Shown in pieces: positions 1 to 8,245 of a DNA stretch of 16,379 bases. Source of the stretch: JAPLDA01 sp043742705 (GTDB lineage Bacteria; Bacteroidota; Bacteroidia; AKYH767-A; 2013-40CM-41-45). The notes under the pieces were generated by a model, which worked only from the letters and a program-made list of their open reading frames with translations, made no database searches and was not told the origin of the DNA. How positions within the stretch are numbered: the first letter of the stretch is position 1; every line of letters begins with the position of its first letter. The stretch spans positions 1 through 16,379 of the forward strand of contig JAYTXY010000112.1 of assembly GCA_043742705.1 (NCBI GenBank). The letters run 5' to 3'. The position numbers and the translations under genes are program-made.

Positions 1-1
1 G

Positions 2-889
2 CTTGCCAACTTTGTTGGTGTCTCAACGGCACGCGCCAACAATGCGAGGAACATTGCTGATAAATATGGTTTCAGCTATTGCACTGGAAATGCCGATGAG
101 TTATTCGCTGATAAAAACATCAACACCATTTTCATTGCAACACGTCACGATTCTCATGCTGAATATGTCTTGAAAGGATTGCAGCAGGGAAAAAATGTGT
201 TTACGGAAAAGCCTCTTTGCCTTACTGAAGGCGAGCTTCAGCAGATCAGGAATGAATATTCAAAATCCGGAATGAGGTTGATGGTTGGATTCAACCGAAG
301 ATTTTCTCCGCAGATTACGAAGATAAAATCGTTGTTTAAAAGCGATCATCCTGTTGCCATTCATTACCGCGTCAATGCCGGAATTATTGCAGCGGATCAT
401 TGGGTACATGACTTAAGTATTGGCGGTGGAAGAATCATCGGTGAACTTTGTCACTTCATTGATTTGTGTATGCACCTTGCAAACTCGCGTATAGAAGGAG
501 TTTCAGCATACGTGATGGACGACAAAGGAAAGCTGAATGATACCTTAACGGTAAATCTTCGTTTTACAAATGGAAGCATTGCAAACATTTCGTATTTCTC
601 AAACGGAAATAAGAACGTTGACAAAGAATATCTCGAAGTGTTCGGAAACGGAATTGTCGCAAAGCTTGATGACTTTAAAACCCTTTCTGTTTTCGGCAAA
701 TCAGAAAATAAAATGACTGCTCAGCAGGATAAAGGACATGCTGCGGAAGTAGCTGCTTTTCTTGCCTCCGTGAAAGGAGGGAAACCTGCACCGGTTTCAT
801 TTGACGAAATTTATCTTTCCACGCTGGCGACTTTTAAAGTGATTGAATCAATCAGTCAGAAAGGAAAAGAAATTTCCATTGAGCACTGA
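2..889 (+). CDS. Gfo/Idh/MocA-type dehydrogenase, C-terminal part (5' end outside window)
   Basis: The reading frame is open from the left edge, giving 295 visible residues. They cover the second half of a Rossmann domain and the Gfo/Idh/MocA C-terminal alpha/beta domain. The family's Glu-Lys-Pro motif is at visible residues 69-71 (VFTEKP), preceded by IATRHDSHAEYV. A GGGRIIGELCHFID motif at about 141-154 carries the His and Asp expected near the active site. These enzymes oxidise or reduce sugars with bound NAD(P). The ATRHDSHA and GGGRIIGE-CHFID forms are those I associate with bi-domain oxidoreductases of surface-polysaccharide loci, which carry a zinc alcohol-dehydrogenase half at the N terminus; that half would lie off the window, so this is inference. 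The stop is 10 bases before the next start, consistent with an operon. Family assignment is firm, substrate unknown. Confidence 0.9.
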   Translation, partial: LANFVGVSTARANNARNIADKYGFSYCTGNADELFADKNINTIFIATRHDSHAEYVLKGLQQGKNVFTEKPLCLTEGELQQIRNEYSKSGMRLMVGFNRRFSPQITKIKSLFKSDHPVAIHYRVNAGIIAADHWVHDLSIGGGRIIGELCHFIDLCMHLANSRIEGVSAYVMDDKGKLNDTLTVNLRFTNGSIANISYFSNGNKNVDKEYLEVFGNGIVAKLDDFKTLSVFGKSENKMTAQQDKGHAAEVAAFLASVKGGKPAPVSFDEIYLSTLATFKVIESISQKGKEISIEH

Positions 890-899
890 TTCGTCTGCT

Positions 900-2072
900 A
901 TGAACAGTGAACTGATCAGCAATGCAACTCTGGAACTTCAGGAGTACATTGAATCGCAGCAATACCGAGGCTTTGATCCGTATGATGCATTGAAGTCACC
1001 GTTGTTTCATTTACCTTTTTTCAAAAGCAATTCAATCATTCGATTTCTTGCTCAGCAATTTGTAAAACGATTTCCTTTTAGTTTACGCTCCGTTCTGTTT
1101 ATTAAAAAAGGATATAATCCTGTTACACTTGGCTTATGTATTCAAGCATATACAAACTGCTTATTCGTTTTTCCTTCGGAGAAAAAAAAGTATGAGGAGA
1201 AAATAAATTACCTCGTTGATGAACTTGAGAAGTTAATTCCTTCGGGATTCAGCGGAGCTTGCTGGGGATATGATTTCGACTGGCAATCACGTTATGCGAA
1301 AATTTCCGGTTACCAGCCAACGGTTGTCGCTACAGGGATTGTGGCGAATGCACTGTTCCATGCTTTTCATGCAACGGGAAATAAAAAAGCACGGGAGCTG
1401 TGTGTCAGTGCTTCAGAATTTATATTGAAAGATCTTCACAGAATATACGATCAGGAAAATAAAAACTTCTGTTTTTCATATTCTCCGTTCGATCACGAAG
1501 TTGTTTTCAACGCCAGCATGAAAGCTGCAAGAACATTGTCGCAGGTTTATTCACTGACGAAAGATGAGCGTTTGAAAAGTGAAGCACAGAAAGCAGTCAC
1601 CTTCGTGGTGAATTGTCAGCAGAAAAACGGATCGTGGATGTACTCTCAGAGTTCGTCCGGTGGCTGGATTGACAACTATCACACCGGTTACATACTCGAC
1701 TGCCTGGATGAATACATTCGGCACACCGGTGATTCAACGTATGCAACGGAACTTCGCAAGGGTTACGAATTTTACAAGAAGAACTTTTTTCAGGATGATG
1801 TCGTTCCGAAATTCTATGATAAAGAAACGTATCCTGTTGATTGCACCGCAGCAGCGCAATCGCTGCTTACGCTGACGCGTTTCAACAATAGTATCTCAGC
1901 CGGAAAAGTGGCGGAGTGGACGATTGAAAATATGCAATCAAAGCGTGGATATTTTTACTTTCGTAAATTCAAGAGTTATACGATCAAAACTTCATTCATG
2001 CGATGGAGCAATGCATGGATGTTTCTCGGGTTAACGGAAGTGCTTCGGGCTAACAAGCAATCAGCAAATTAA
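900..2072 (+). CDS. Alpha/alpha-toroid-like protein of a polysaccharide locus, function unknown
   Basis: This 390-residue soluble protein has no signal peptide. I chose the ATG at 900, ten bases after the preceding stop; a TTG at 843 would add 19 residues but overlap the upstream gene by 47 bases. The sequence alternates amphipathic helices with aromatic, Gly-rich turns (CWGYDFDW at 121-128, GGWIDNYHTGY at 254-264). It contains one copy resembling the QW motif of terpenoid cyclases and related alpha/alpha toroids (Q240, G244, W246). That suggests an (alpha/alpha)6-type barrel as in prenyltransferase/cyclase folds, epimerases or glycan lyases. The DxDD acid motif of class II cyclases is not visible, so a cyclase role is not supported. 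Its position between a sugar dehydrogenase and a deacetylase-like gene points to glycan modification. Fold is tentative and the reaction is not known. Confidence 0.85.
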   Translation: MNSELISNATLELQEYIESQQYRGFDPYDALKSPLFHLPFFKSNSIIRFLAQQFVKRFPFSLRSVLFIKKGYNPVTLGLCIQAYTNCLFVFPSEKKKYEEKINYLVDELEKLIPSGFSGACWGYDFDWQSRYAKISGYQPTVVATGIVANALFHAFHATGNKKARELCVSASEFILKDLHRIYDQENKNFCFSYSPFDHEVVFNASMKAARTLSQVYSLTKDERLKSEAQKAVTFVVNCQQKNGSWMYSQSSSGGWIDNYHTGYILDCLDEYIRHTGDSTYATELRKGYEFYKKNFFQDDVVPKFYDKETYPVDCTAAAQSLLTLTRFNNSISAGKVAEWTIENMQSKRGYFYFRKFKSYTIKTSFMRWSNAWMFLGLTEVLRANKQSAN

Positions 2073-2073
2073 A

Positions 2074-2853
2074 ATGGCGCGCGATTTTACATTGGTGATG
2101 TACAGGAAGCTTCTGCAATCCGCTATTGATGGCGGTTACAGGCTGACTACCGTGGAGAATTATTTTTCACAAAAAGATCGTCATGAGAAAGTTTTTATTC
2201 TTCGCCACGATGTGGATAAGCTTCCGTTAAACTCGCTCAAAACGGCAGCACTGCAACATGAATTGGGAGTACCGGGAACATATTACTTCCGCATTGTCAA
2301 AGAAAGTTTTCATCCTGATGTGATTGAAAAAATTGCCGCGCTCGGACATGAGATCGGCTACCATTACGAAGACGTTGCTCTTCAACACGGCAATCTTGAA
2401 AAGGCATTTGAAAAATTTTGTGAGCACCTGGAGTTGATCAGGAAATATTACCCTGTGAAAACAGTTTGTATGCACGGAAGTCCGTTGTCGAAATGGGATA
2501 ACCGCTTGTTGTGGACAAAGTACAGCTATCGTGATCTTGGAATTATTGCAGAACCGTACTTCGATGTTGACTTCTCAAAAGTTCTTTACATCACCGATAC
2601 CGGAAGAAGCTGGAATAAAACCGATGTCAGCATCCGCGACAAGGTGAATTCACCGTTTCAGTTTGATTTAACTTCAACATCAGACATCATTCAGCGTTTC
2701 AAAGAAGGAACATTACCAGGTAGCATCATGCAGAACATTCACCCTCAGCGTTGGTCGGATGAGCTGTTTCCATGGACAAAAGAGCTTTTGATACAGAACC
2801 TCAAAAATGTGGTAAAATCTTTTGTTGTAAAACAGTCAAAACCCTCATTTTGA
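2074..2853 (+). CDS. Polysaccharide deacetylase-like protein (NodB/CE4-related)
   Basis: The protein has 259 residues and starts one base after the previous stop, so the two are probably translationally linked. A RHDVD motif at 44-48 matches the metal-binding Asp motif of NodB-type deacetylases, and GHEIGYHYED at 91-100 supplies the H-x(3-4)-H pair (H92, H97). A conserved-looking MHGSPLS follows at about 133-139, and a late His is in QNIHPQRW. CE4 enzymes remove N- or O-acetyl groups from sugars using a divalent metal. There is no signal peptide, so it would act in the cytoplasm, perhaps on a nucleotide- or lipid-linked sugar. The family's canonical TFDDG motif is replaced by the divergent RHDVD form, common in uncharacterised relatives in polysaccharide loci, so substrate and even reaction remain inferred. 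Confidence 0.85.
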   Translation: MARDFTLVMYRKLLQSAIDGGYRLTTVENYFSQKDRHEKVFILRHDVDKLPLNSLKTAALQHELGVPGTYYFRIVKESFHPDVIEKIAALGHEIGYHYEDVALQHGNLEKAFEKFCEHLELIRKYYPVKTVCMHGSPLSKWDNRLLWTKYSYRDLGIIAEPYFDVDFSKVLYITDTGRSWNKTDVSIRDKVNSPFQFDLTSTSDIIQRFKEGTLPGSIMQNIHPQRWSDELFPWTKELLIQNLKNVVKSFVVKQSKPSF

Positions 2854-2936
2854 GAGTGGAATTCAGCGTTTTTTTCTGAACTTCCTTGATCATTTTTCAG
2901 TATAAAGTAGTTCGAAGCCGGACAGGCTTTTGAATC

Positions 2937-3974
2937 ATGCTGATCAAAAAAACACGCATACCGCTTTCTCATGTACTTACCGTTGGTTTGTTGCCATCGT
3001 TCCTGAAAAAATTTTTTTACAGGATGAAAGGTTACAAAATTGCCGGTGGAGTGAAATTTGGATTCGGCAGTGTCGTGATCGGAAAAGATGTTGAAATCGG
3101 AAAAGGCTCGTCCATCGGTTTTCTCACCGTCATTCGTGGACGACACATTAAGATTGATCGTTTTGTTTCCATTGGCTCACTCACATTCATGGATACAGAA
3201 CGAATCGAACTCGGTGATGATTGCCGGATTCGTGAACAAGTGTATGTTGGCGGATTGTCTGAGCCGGGTTCCATGTTGAAACTTGGAAAACGCTGCTGTA
3301 TCATGCAGATGTCGAATCTCAATCCTGCAAAACCGATTATCATGGGTGATGATTCGGGAATTGGCGGACATTGTTTGTTGTTTACACATGCTTCCTGGCT
3401 TTCACAACTTGAAGGATTTCCTGTGAAGTTTGCACCGATTACCATTGGTAAAAATGTCTGGATTCCCTGGAGAGTTTTTATTACGGCAGGAGTAAACATC
3501 GGAGACAATGTGTTGGTTGGTCCGAATACGGTAATTTCAAAAGACATTCCGTCAAACAGCATTGCAGCGGGAACTCCGTTGAAGATCAGCAGTAACGTAT
3601 TCAATAAACCAGTCAACGAAAACAGCAGAAAAAAAATTCTGAATGAAATCTTTGATAAATTTGTTGCTCACCTTGAGCACCACCGGTTTACTACGGAAAA
3701 AAATATTGTTGAAGGCGGGATGGAATTTGTTTTCAATGACGGAAGTAAGCATCAGTTGACGTATCTTTCAAGTAAAACAAAAGCAACTTCTCGTTGCAAC
3801 GATGCGATTCTTGTTCTGGATTACGATCATGAGGACACAGCTAATTTTCGTCATCACGGTTTCAGCATGATCATTTCACTCACAAAAAAGGAACGGGTTG
3901 GAACATCAGATACAGGTGAAGAATTTGTCAGATACCTCTCACGACACGGCATTCGCTTTAACAGGATTGACTAA
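2937..3974 (+). CDS. Left-handed beta-helix (hexapeptide) O-acyltransferase with C-terminal extension
   Basis: The protein has 345 residues. Residues about 41-215 are hexapeptide repeats of the [LIV]-G-x4 kind (VVIGKDVEIGKGSSIG, ITIGKNVWIPWRVFITAG, VNIGDNVLVGPNTVISKDI), ending in the usual PSNSIAAGTPLK. A His in FTHAS (H151) is a candidate catalytic base. Members transfer acetyl or other acyl groups from CoA or ACP to sugar hydroxyls or amines and work as trimers. Residues about 216-345 form an extension that I do not recognise; most WbbJ/LacA-type enzymes end near the last coil. An 83-base gap precedes the gene, and an acyl carrier protein gene follows 17 bases after it, so the acyl donor could be ACP-bound. 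Family firm, substrate inferred. Confidence 0.9.
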   Translation: MLIKKTRIPLSHVLTVGLLPSFLKKFFYRMKGYKIAGGVKFGFGSVVIGKDVEIGKGSSIGFLTVIRGRHIKIDRFVSIGSLTFMDTERIELGDDCRIREQVYVGGLSEPGSMLKLGKRCCIMQMSNLNPAKPIIMGDDSGIGGHCLLFTHASWLSQLEGFPVKFAPITIGKNVWIPWRVFITAGVNIGDNVLVGPNTVISKDIPSNSIAAGTPLKISSNVFNKPVNENSRKKILNEIFDKFVAHLEHHRFTTEKNIVEGGMEFVFNDGSKHQLTYLSSKTKATSRCNDAILVLDYDHEDTANFRHHGFSMIISLTKKERVGTSDTGEEFVRYLSRHGIRFNRID

Positions 3975-3991
3975 AAGGTTTTAAGAAAAAT

Positions 3992-4231
3992 ATGACGAAC
4001 ACAGAAAAATTAACAGCTGCTTTTTCAGATGCACTTACGATTGATGTAAGCACAGTGAAAGACACGCTTGCATATCAAAGCATTCCTGAATGGGATTCAA
4101 TTTCTCACATGGTATTAATCAGCCGCATCGAAGAAGCATTTGATGTTTCTATTGATACCGATGATGTGATTGACATGAGTTCAGTAGCAAAGGCAAAGGA
4201 AATTTTGAAAAAATATAACGTGACGTTTTAA
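3992..4231 (+). CDS. Acyl carrier protein
   Basis: This 79-residue acidic helical protein has the phosphopantetheine attachment motif WDSISHM, with Ser36 as the expected prosthetic-group site. Length and the helix-II pattern (LISRIEEAFDVSIDTDDVIDM) fit a stand-alone ACP. The Trp before the Asp-Ser and the divergent sequence suggest a specialised ACP rather than the housekeeping AcpP. Its stop overlaps the start of the next gene by one base (TAATG), so production with the ketoreductase is probably coupled. In this neighbourhood it would carry the acyl chain activated by the downstream AMP-forming ligase and/or be the donor for the upstream hexapeptide acyltransferase. Confidence 0.92.
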   Translation: MTNTEKLTAAFSDALTIDVSTVKDTLAYQSIPEWDSISHMVLISRIEEAFDVSIDTDDVIDMSSVAKAKEILKKYNVTF

Positions 4232-4977
4232 TGGGAATGCTAGAACATAAAACAGTACTGATTACAGGTGCTTCCAAAGGCATCGGAAGAGCGGCTGCTT
4301 TGCTGTTGGCTAAGGAAAGTGCACAGGTTGTGTTGCTTGCGCGCAGTCTTCCGTTGCTTGAAGAATTGAAAAAGGAGATTGAATCAACTACTTCCGGGAA
4401 GGCAATTATTTTTCAGGCAGATGTTCGTGTGTATGATGATTTGAAAAAAGTTTTCGATGAACTGAATCAGCAAAAAATTTACCTTGATGTGTTGGTGAAT
4501 AATGCAGGCATCATGAAAGATGCTGTGATACAAATGGTGCAGCAGAAAATGATTGAGGAAATTTACGAGACGAATGTTTTCGGAACCATTTACGCATCGC
4601 AGCTTGCCGTGAAATCGATGTTGAAGAATCGCGGTGGTAGCATCATCAACCTCACGTCCATCGTGGGCGTGTACGGTAACCTCGGACAATCCATTTATGC
4701 ATCCAGTAAAAGTGCGGTGATCGGTTTTACAAAATCATTGAGCAAAGAACTTGCATCACTCAACATTCGCGTGAATGCCATTGCTCCCGGTTTCATTGAT
4801 ACTGCCATGACGAAAGAAATGGATCAGCGGTTTTATGAAAAAAATGTTCAGTCGATTGGCATGAAAAAAATCGGCACACCGGAGGACGTGGCGAAAACTA
4901 TTTTGTTTCTTGCTTCTGATCTTTCAAGTTATGTAACCGGCCAAATTATTGGTGTTGACGGAGGAATGATTATTTAA
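4231..4977 (+). CDS. Short-chain dehydrogenase/reductase, FabG-like
   Basis: This 248-residue classical SDR has all expected motifs: cofactor loop TGASKGIG at 12-19, NNAG at 90-93, and a catalytic set of Asn115, Ser143, Tyr156 and Lys160 (YASSK). The C-terminal APGFIDTAMT and GxDGG segments (GQIIGVDGG) are typical of 3-oxoacyl-ACP reductases. Length is normal for FabG. The family reduces 3-ketoacyl-ACP to 3-hydroxyacyl-ACP with NADPH. Placement directly after a dedicated ACP fits that role, but FabG-like SDRs also reduce aldehydes and sugars, so an aldehyde produced by the LuxC-like enzyme is an alternative substrate. The gene overlaps the ACP stop by one base and is nine bases ahead of the ligase. 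Confidence 0.93.
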   Translation: MGMLEHKTVLITGASKGIGRAAALLLAKESAQVVLLARSLPLLEELKKEIESTTSGKAIIFQADVRVYDDLKKVFDELNQQKIYLDVLVNNAGIMKDAVIQMVQQKMIEEIYETNVFGTIYASQLAVKSMLKNRGGSIINLTSIVGVYGNLGQSIYASSKSAVIGFTKSLSKELASLNIRVNAIAPGFIDTAMTKEMDQRFYEKNVQSIGMKKIGTPEDVAKTILFLASDLSSYVTGQIIGVDGGMII

Positions 4978-4986
4978 TTTGCGGGT

Positions 4987-6381
4987 ATGTCGGACATTAT
5001 TTCATTGGTAGCAGCGAATAAAAATCTTCTGTATGTCGATCCCGAAACTGATCGTACCTACAGTTTCAACCAGCTTTTCCAGACTTCCGAGATAATTAAT
5101 TCACAGGAAAAGAAACTGGCTTTCTTATACCTCGACAATTCCATTCACTCGATCGCTGCATTCTGGAATTTTTTTAAAAGCAATCATGCCATCGCATTGC
5201 TGAGTTCATCGCTGAAACCGGAATTTAAAGCTTCACTCGAATCTCTTTATCGTCCTGATTTTATTTTCGATCTCAAGCGAACTGTGAGTGAAAATTATGC
5301 ATCAGAAAAATTCAATGAAGGATCGGAAATATTTTGCAGCAATGATCGAACAGAAAAAAAAATTGCGCCTGAATTAAAATTGTTGCTGAGTACTTCCGGA
5401 ACCACCGGTTCTCCGAAGTTTGTAAAACTCTCGGAGAAGAATTTAGTAAATAATGCAAACGCGATTATCGATTATCTTCCAATCAAAACTACGGATGTAA
5501 CTCCGTTGAATCTACCGATTCATTATTCATATGGTTTATCTGTTCTCATTACGAATTCAATTGCAGGCGGAAAAATTATTTGTGAAACCAATGATCTTCT
5601 TCAAAAAGAATTCTGGAATGATTTTGAAAAATATAAATTCACGAGTTTGGCAGGAGTTCCGTATGTGTATGAAACCCTGAACAGGATTGGGTTTACAAAG
5701 AAGCAGGCTCCGTTTTTACGATATATGACACAGGCAGGAGGGAAGCTGAATGAAAAATTGGTGACCATCTTTAGTGAATTTTCTGCAAAGAATAAATCTC
5801 TGTTTTATATCATGTACGGTCAGACAGAAGCAACTGCACGGATGTCTTTCCTCGATCCGCAATTTTTGAATGACAAAAAAATGTCAATTGGAAAAGCCGT
5901 GAAGGACGGGCGGTTTGAGATTGACAAGGACACGCATGAATTATTTTATTACGGAGAGAATGTTTTCGGTGGCTATGCAAACACGGTGACCGATCTTGAA
6001 AATTTTTCCGTTGAGCAACCGCTAAAAACCGGTGACATGGCTGATGTTGACGGTGACGGTTTTTATTTTGTCACCGGCCGGATCAAACGGATCGTAAAGC
6101 TTTTCGGCAACCGAATCAACCTCGATGAAATCGAAAAAGCATTGAACGAACATTTTACATCATCTTCTTTTATTTGTACCGGTGTGGATGATAAAATGCT
6201 GTTGGTTGGAGTGACGCCACCAATGAGGGATTCGGACGATGGGAAAAATATTTCGCAGTTTTTGTATGCGCAATTTTCAATTCATCCGAGTGTTGTGAAA
6301 ATTAAACTCATCGACAAAGTTCCATTGACGGAAAATCAAAAAATTAATTATTCTAAATTCATCGAGCAACATGGTACTTGA
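4987..6381 (+). CDS. AMP-forming acyl-CoA/acyl-ACP ligase
   Basis: The protein has 464 residues and belongs to the ANL adenylating superfamily. The phosphate-binding loop STSGTTGSPK is at 135-144, the adenine-pocket motif YGQTEA at 277-282, the ribose-binding TGD at 348-350, and the hinge segment GRIKRIVKLFGNRINLDEIE begins at 364. A Lys in ENQKINY (K452) occupies the place of the catalytic C-terminal lysine. These enzymes make acyl-AMP and then pass the acyl group to CoA or phosphopantetheine. At 464 residues it is short for the family, mainly at the N terminus, as in ligases that load carrier proteins. Adjacent ACP and reductase genes suggest ACP loading. Its last 11 bases overlap the LuxE-like gene. 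Substrate unknown. Confidence 0.92.
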   Translation: MSDIISLVAANKNLLYVDPETDRTYSFNQLFQTSEIINSQEKKLAFLYLDNSIHSIAAFWNFFKSNHAIALLSSSLKPEFKASLESLYRPDFIFDLKRTVSENYASEKFNEGSEIFCSNDRTEKKIAPELKLLLSTSGTTGSPKFVKLSEKNLVNNANAIIDYLPIKTTDVTPLNLPIHYSYGLSVLITNSIAGGKIICETNDLLQKEFWNDFEKYKFTSLAGVPYVYETLNRIGFTKKQAPFLRYMTQAGGKLNEKLVTIFSEFSAKNKSLFYIMYGQTEATARMSFLDPQFLNDKKMSIGKAVKDGRFEIDKDTHELFYYGENVFGGYANTVTDLENFSVEQPLKTGDMADVDGDGFYFVTGRIKRIVKLFGNRINLDEIEKALNEHFTSSSFICTGVDDKMLLVGVTPPMRDSDDGKNISQFLYAQFSIHPSVVKIKLIDKVPLTENQKINYSKFIEQHGT

Positions 6382-7441
6382 TGATTATATAAATATACCG
6401 CAGTTTGTACTCGATAAGGAGGAGAAAAAAAATCATCTCGTTGATCTCCTCAACCAGTTGCATCGTCATCATGTGCAAACGTGTGATGCGTATAAAAAAA
6501 TTACTGAGGTTATTTTTCCCGGGGTAAAAAAAATAACTTCGGTGGAAGAGTTGCCGTTTATTCCTGTGAGTCTTTTCAAAACACATGCATTGAAAAGCAT
6601 TGATGATAAAGACGTGTACAAAGTGCTGACGTCAAGCGGAACCACGGGCGATGTTCCCAGCAGGATATTTCTCGATTCCAAAACCGCCAACCTGCAAAGT
6701 CTTGCACTTGCAAAAATAATGACGCACGTGCTTGGCAAGAGCCGCTTGCCAATGCTCATCGTTGATTCGAAAAGTGTGATCAGTGATCGAACCACTTTTT
6801 CAGCAAGAGGTGCAGGAATTTTAGGAATGTCAATCTTCGGAAAGAACCATGAGTACATACTGAATGATAGCTACGAAGTCAATGAAAATGTTTTAAGAAA
6901 ATTTGCTGAGCAGTTTAACGGACAGAAAATTCTCATATTCGGTTTTACATTCATGATCTGGAAATATTTGGTTCAGCAAACGAATGTCAAATTGGATTTG
7001 AGCAATGCTATCATGATTCACAGCGGTGGATGGAAAAAAATGCACGACCTGGAGGTCAACAACGAGGTATTCAAAAGTGAATTGGAAAAAAGATTTGGAT
7101 TAAAGCAAGTGTATAATTTCTACGGCATGGTGGAACAGGTTGGTTCGGTGTACATGGAAAATGAAAAAGGATATTTGCATTGCCCGAATTTTTCCGACAT
7201 CATCATACGCAATCCCGTTGATTTCTCAGTTCAGAAAAACGGTGAAGAAGGACTGGTGCAGGTCATCAGCGTGTTGCCGCAGAGTTATCCGGGTCATTCA
7301 ATTCTTACAGAAGACATTGGCGTGTGCATGGGTGAAGATGATACAGCGTGGAAAGGAAAATATTTTAAAATACTTGGACGTGCGAAGAAGGCAGATTTAC
7401 GCGGTTGCAGCGATACGTTTGCAGCAGCAAGTCGGCCTTAG
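6371..7441 (+). CDS. LuxE-like acyl-protein synthetase
   Basis: The protein has 356 residues, close to LuxE length. It shows the ANL-type phosphate loop SSGTTG at 88-93, a preceding PFIPVSLFKTHAL segment, HSGGWKK at 217-223, NFYGMVEQVGSVY at 249-261, and a C-terminal LGRAKKADLRGCSDTF. LuxE activates a fatty acid as acyl-AMP and moves the acyl group to a Cys near its own C terminus before handing it to the LuxC reductase. Cys346, ten residues before the last residue, is the candidate carrier here (inference). The gene overlaps the upstream ligase by 11 bases. Its TAG stop lies inside a dispersed repeat that recurs at 8246, so the final one or two codons and the stop come from repeat DNA. LuxC lies downstream after a methyltransferase gene. 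Confidence 0.92.
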   Translation: MVLDDYINIPQFVLDKEEKKNHLVDLLNQLHRHHVQTCDAYKKITEVIFPGVKKITSVEELPFIPVSLFKTHALKSIDDKDVYKVLTSSGTTGDVPSRIFLDSKTANLQSLALAKIMTHVLGKSRLPMLIVDSKSVISDRTTFSARGAGILGMSIFGKNHEYILNDSYEVNENVLRKFAEQFNGQKILIFGFTFMIWKYLVQQTNVKLDLSNAIMIHSGGWKKMHDLEVNNEVFKSELEKRFGLKQVYNFYGMVEQVGSVYMENEKGYLHCPNFSDIIIRNPVDFSVQKNGEEGLVQVISVLPQSYPGHSILTEDIGVCMGEDDTAWKGKYFKILGRAKKADLRGCSDTFAAASRP

Positions 7442-7465
7442 CGAGCTTTGCGCCTTTGCGAGAAA
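7437..7465 (+). repeat. Dispersed CTTAGCGAGCTTTGCG repeat, single arm
   Basis: The core is almost identical (23 of 24 bases) to the left arm of the hairpin at 8246-8309. It straddles the end of the LuxE-like gene and supplies its TAG stop at 7439-7441. Only one arm is present here, so it cannot form the hairpin seen at the second copy. Confidence 0.8.
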
Positions 7466-7506
7466 TAAATTTTCAAAAAAAATACGAGTTCTGTAAATAA
7501 ATCGGA

Positions 7507-8223
7507 ATGACATTCAAAATAAAAATAAGAAGAATAATAAAACGCTATTTCATTAAGTGGAAGATGCATCGCCTGGTTCCCTCTGTTGACGGCATGCTCA
7601 CACTTGGTTACTATGCAGAGTTTTCGAAATGGTGCAGCGACAACGATGCTGCATTGTTATACAAAGATCTTGAAATAGGAGGAGAGAAACGTTTTGGATT
7701 GTATCAATTTGTTTTTGATCATTTACATCTTGACGGAGAAATTCAATACCTTGAGTTTGGTGTGTTCAGAGGAGAATCCATTCGCTGGTGGGTGGAGAAA
7801 AATAAAAACCCGAATTCACGTTTTACAGGGTTCGATACGTTTACCGGTTTACCGGAAGACTGGAACTTTCGCTATGAGAAGGGCCATTTTTCAACAGACG
7901 GAAAAACTCCTGATATCAACGACTCTCGTTGCAGTTTTGAAAAAGGACTTTTTCAGGATACACTGAAAAACTTCATTGACAAAACGCAGTTCAATAAAAA
8001 AACAATTGTACATCTTGATGCGGACTTGTATAGTTCTACGTTGTATGTGATGACGATGCTTGCAACGAAATTAAAAAAAGGCGATGTGTTGATCTTCGAT
8101 GAATTCAGCGTGGCGAGATCAGAGTTCCGTGCGTTCATGGATGTCACACAATCCTATTCGATGAACTTCAAAGTGCTTGGTGCTGTCAACAATTATCACC
8201 AGGTTGCATTTGAATTGGTATGA
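7507..8223 (+). CDS. TylF/MycF-like SAM-dependent O-methyltransferase
   Basis: The protein has 238 residues with class I methyltransferase motifs of the TylF (macrocin O-methyltransferase) family. These are the SAM-binding YLEFGVFRGES at 81-91, GFDTFTGLPEDW at 108-119 in which the first Asp would bind ribose, HLDADLYSST at 169-178, and FDEF at 197-200. The Asp pairs fit the divalent-metal site of this family, which methylates sugar hydroxyls in macrolides and glycans. The N-terminal 20 residues are very basic. It sits between the luxE-like and luxC-like genes, so it is co-transcribed with the acyl module and may cap or methylate the same product. Acceptor unknown. Confidence 0.9.
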   Translation: MTFKIKIRRIIKRYFIKWKMHRLVPSVDGMLTLGYYAEFSKWCSDNDAALLYKDLEIGGEKRFGLYQFVFDHLHLDGEIQYLEFGVFRGESIRWWVEKNKNPNSRFTGFDTFTGLPEDWNFRYEKGHFSTDGKTPDINDSRCSFEKGLFQDTLKNFIDKTQFNKKTIVHLDADLYSSTLYVMTMLATKLKKGDVLIFDEFSVARSEFRAFMDVTQSYSMNFKVLGAVNNYHQVAFELV

Positions 8224-8245
8224 GTAAGAAAATACTTTTTTTTGT

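Noticed and set aside
843..899. Upstream TTG start for the alpha/alpha-toroid gene
   Set aside because: It would overlap the preceding dehydrogenase gene by 47 bases with a rarer start codon; the ATG at 900 gives normal operon spacing.
2862..2880. TTCAG/CTGAA hairpin with internal T run between the deacetylase-like and acyltransferase genes
   Set aside because: Only five base pairs, and the T run is in the loop rather than after the stem, so it is not a credible terminator.
3032..3616. Minus-strand 194-residue frame inside the acyltransferase
   Set aside because: Antisense shadow of the regular hexapeptide codon pattern; no start context or recognisable protein features.
7140..7496. Plus-strand 118-residue frame overlapping the end of the LuxE-like gene
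   Set aside because: It lies in another frame of a gene with clear family motifs and ends in the same dispersed repeat; no independent support.
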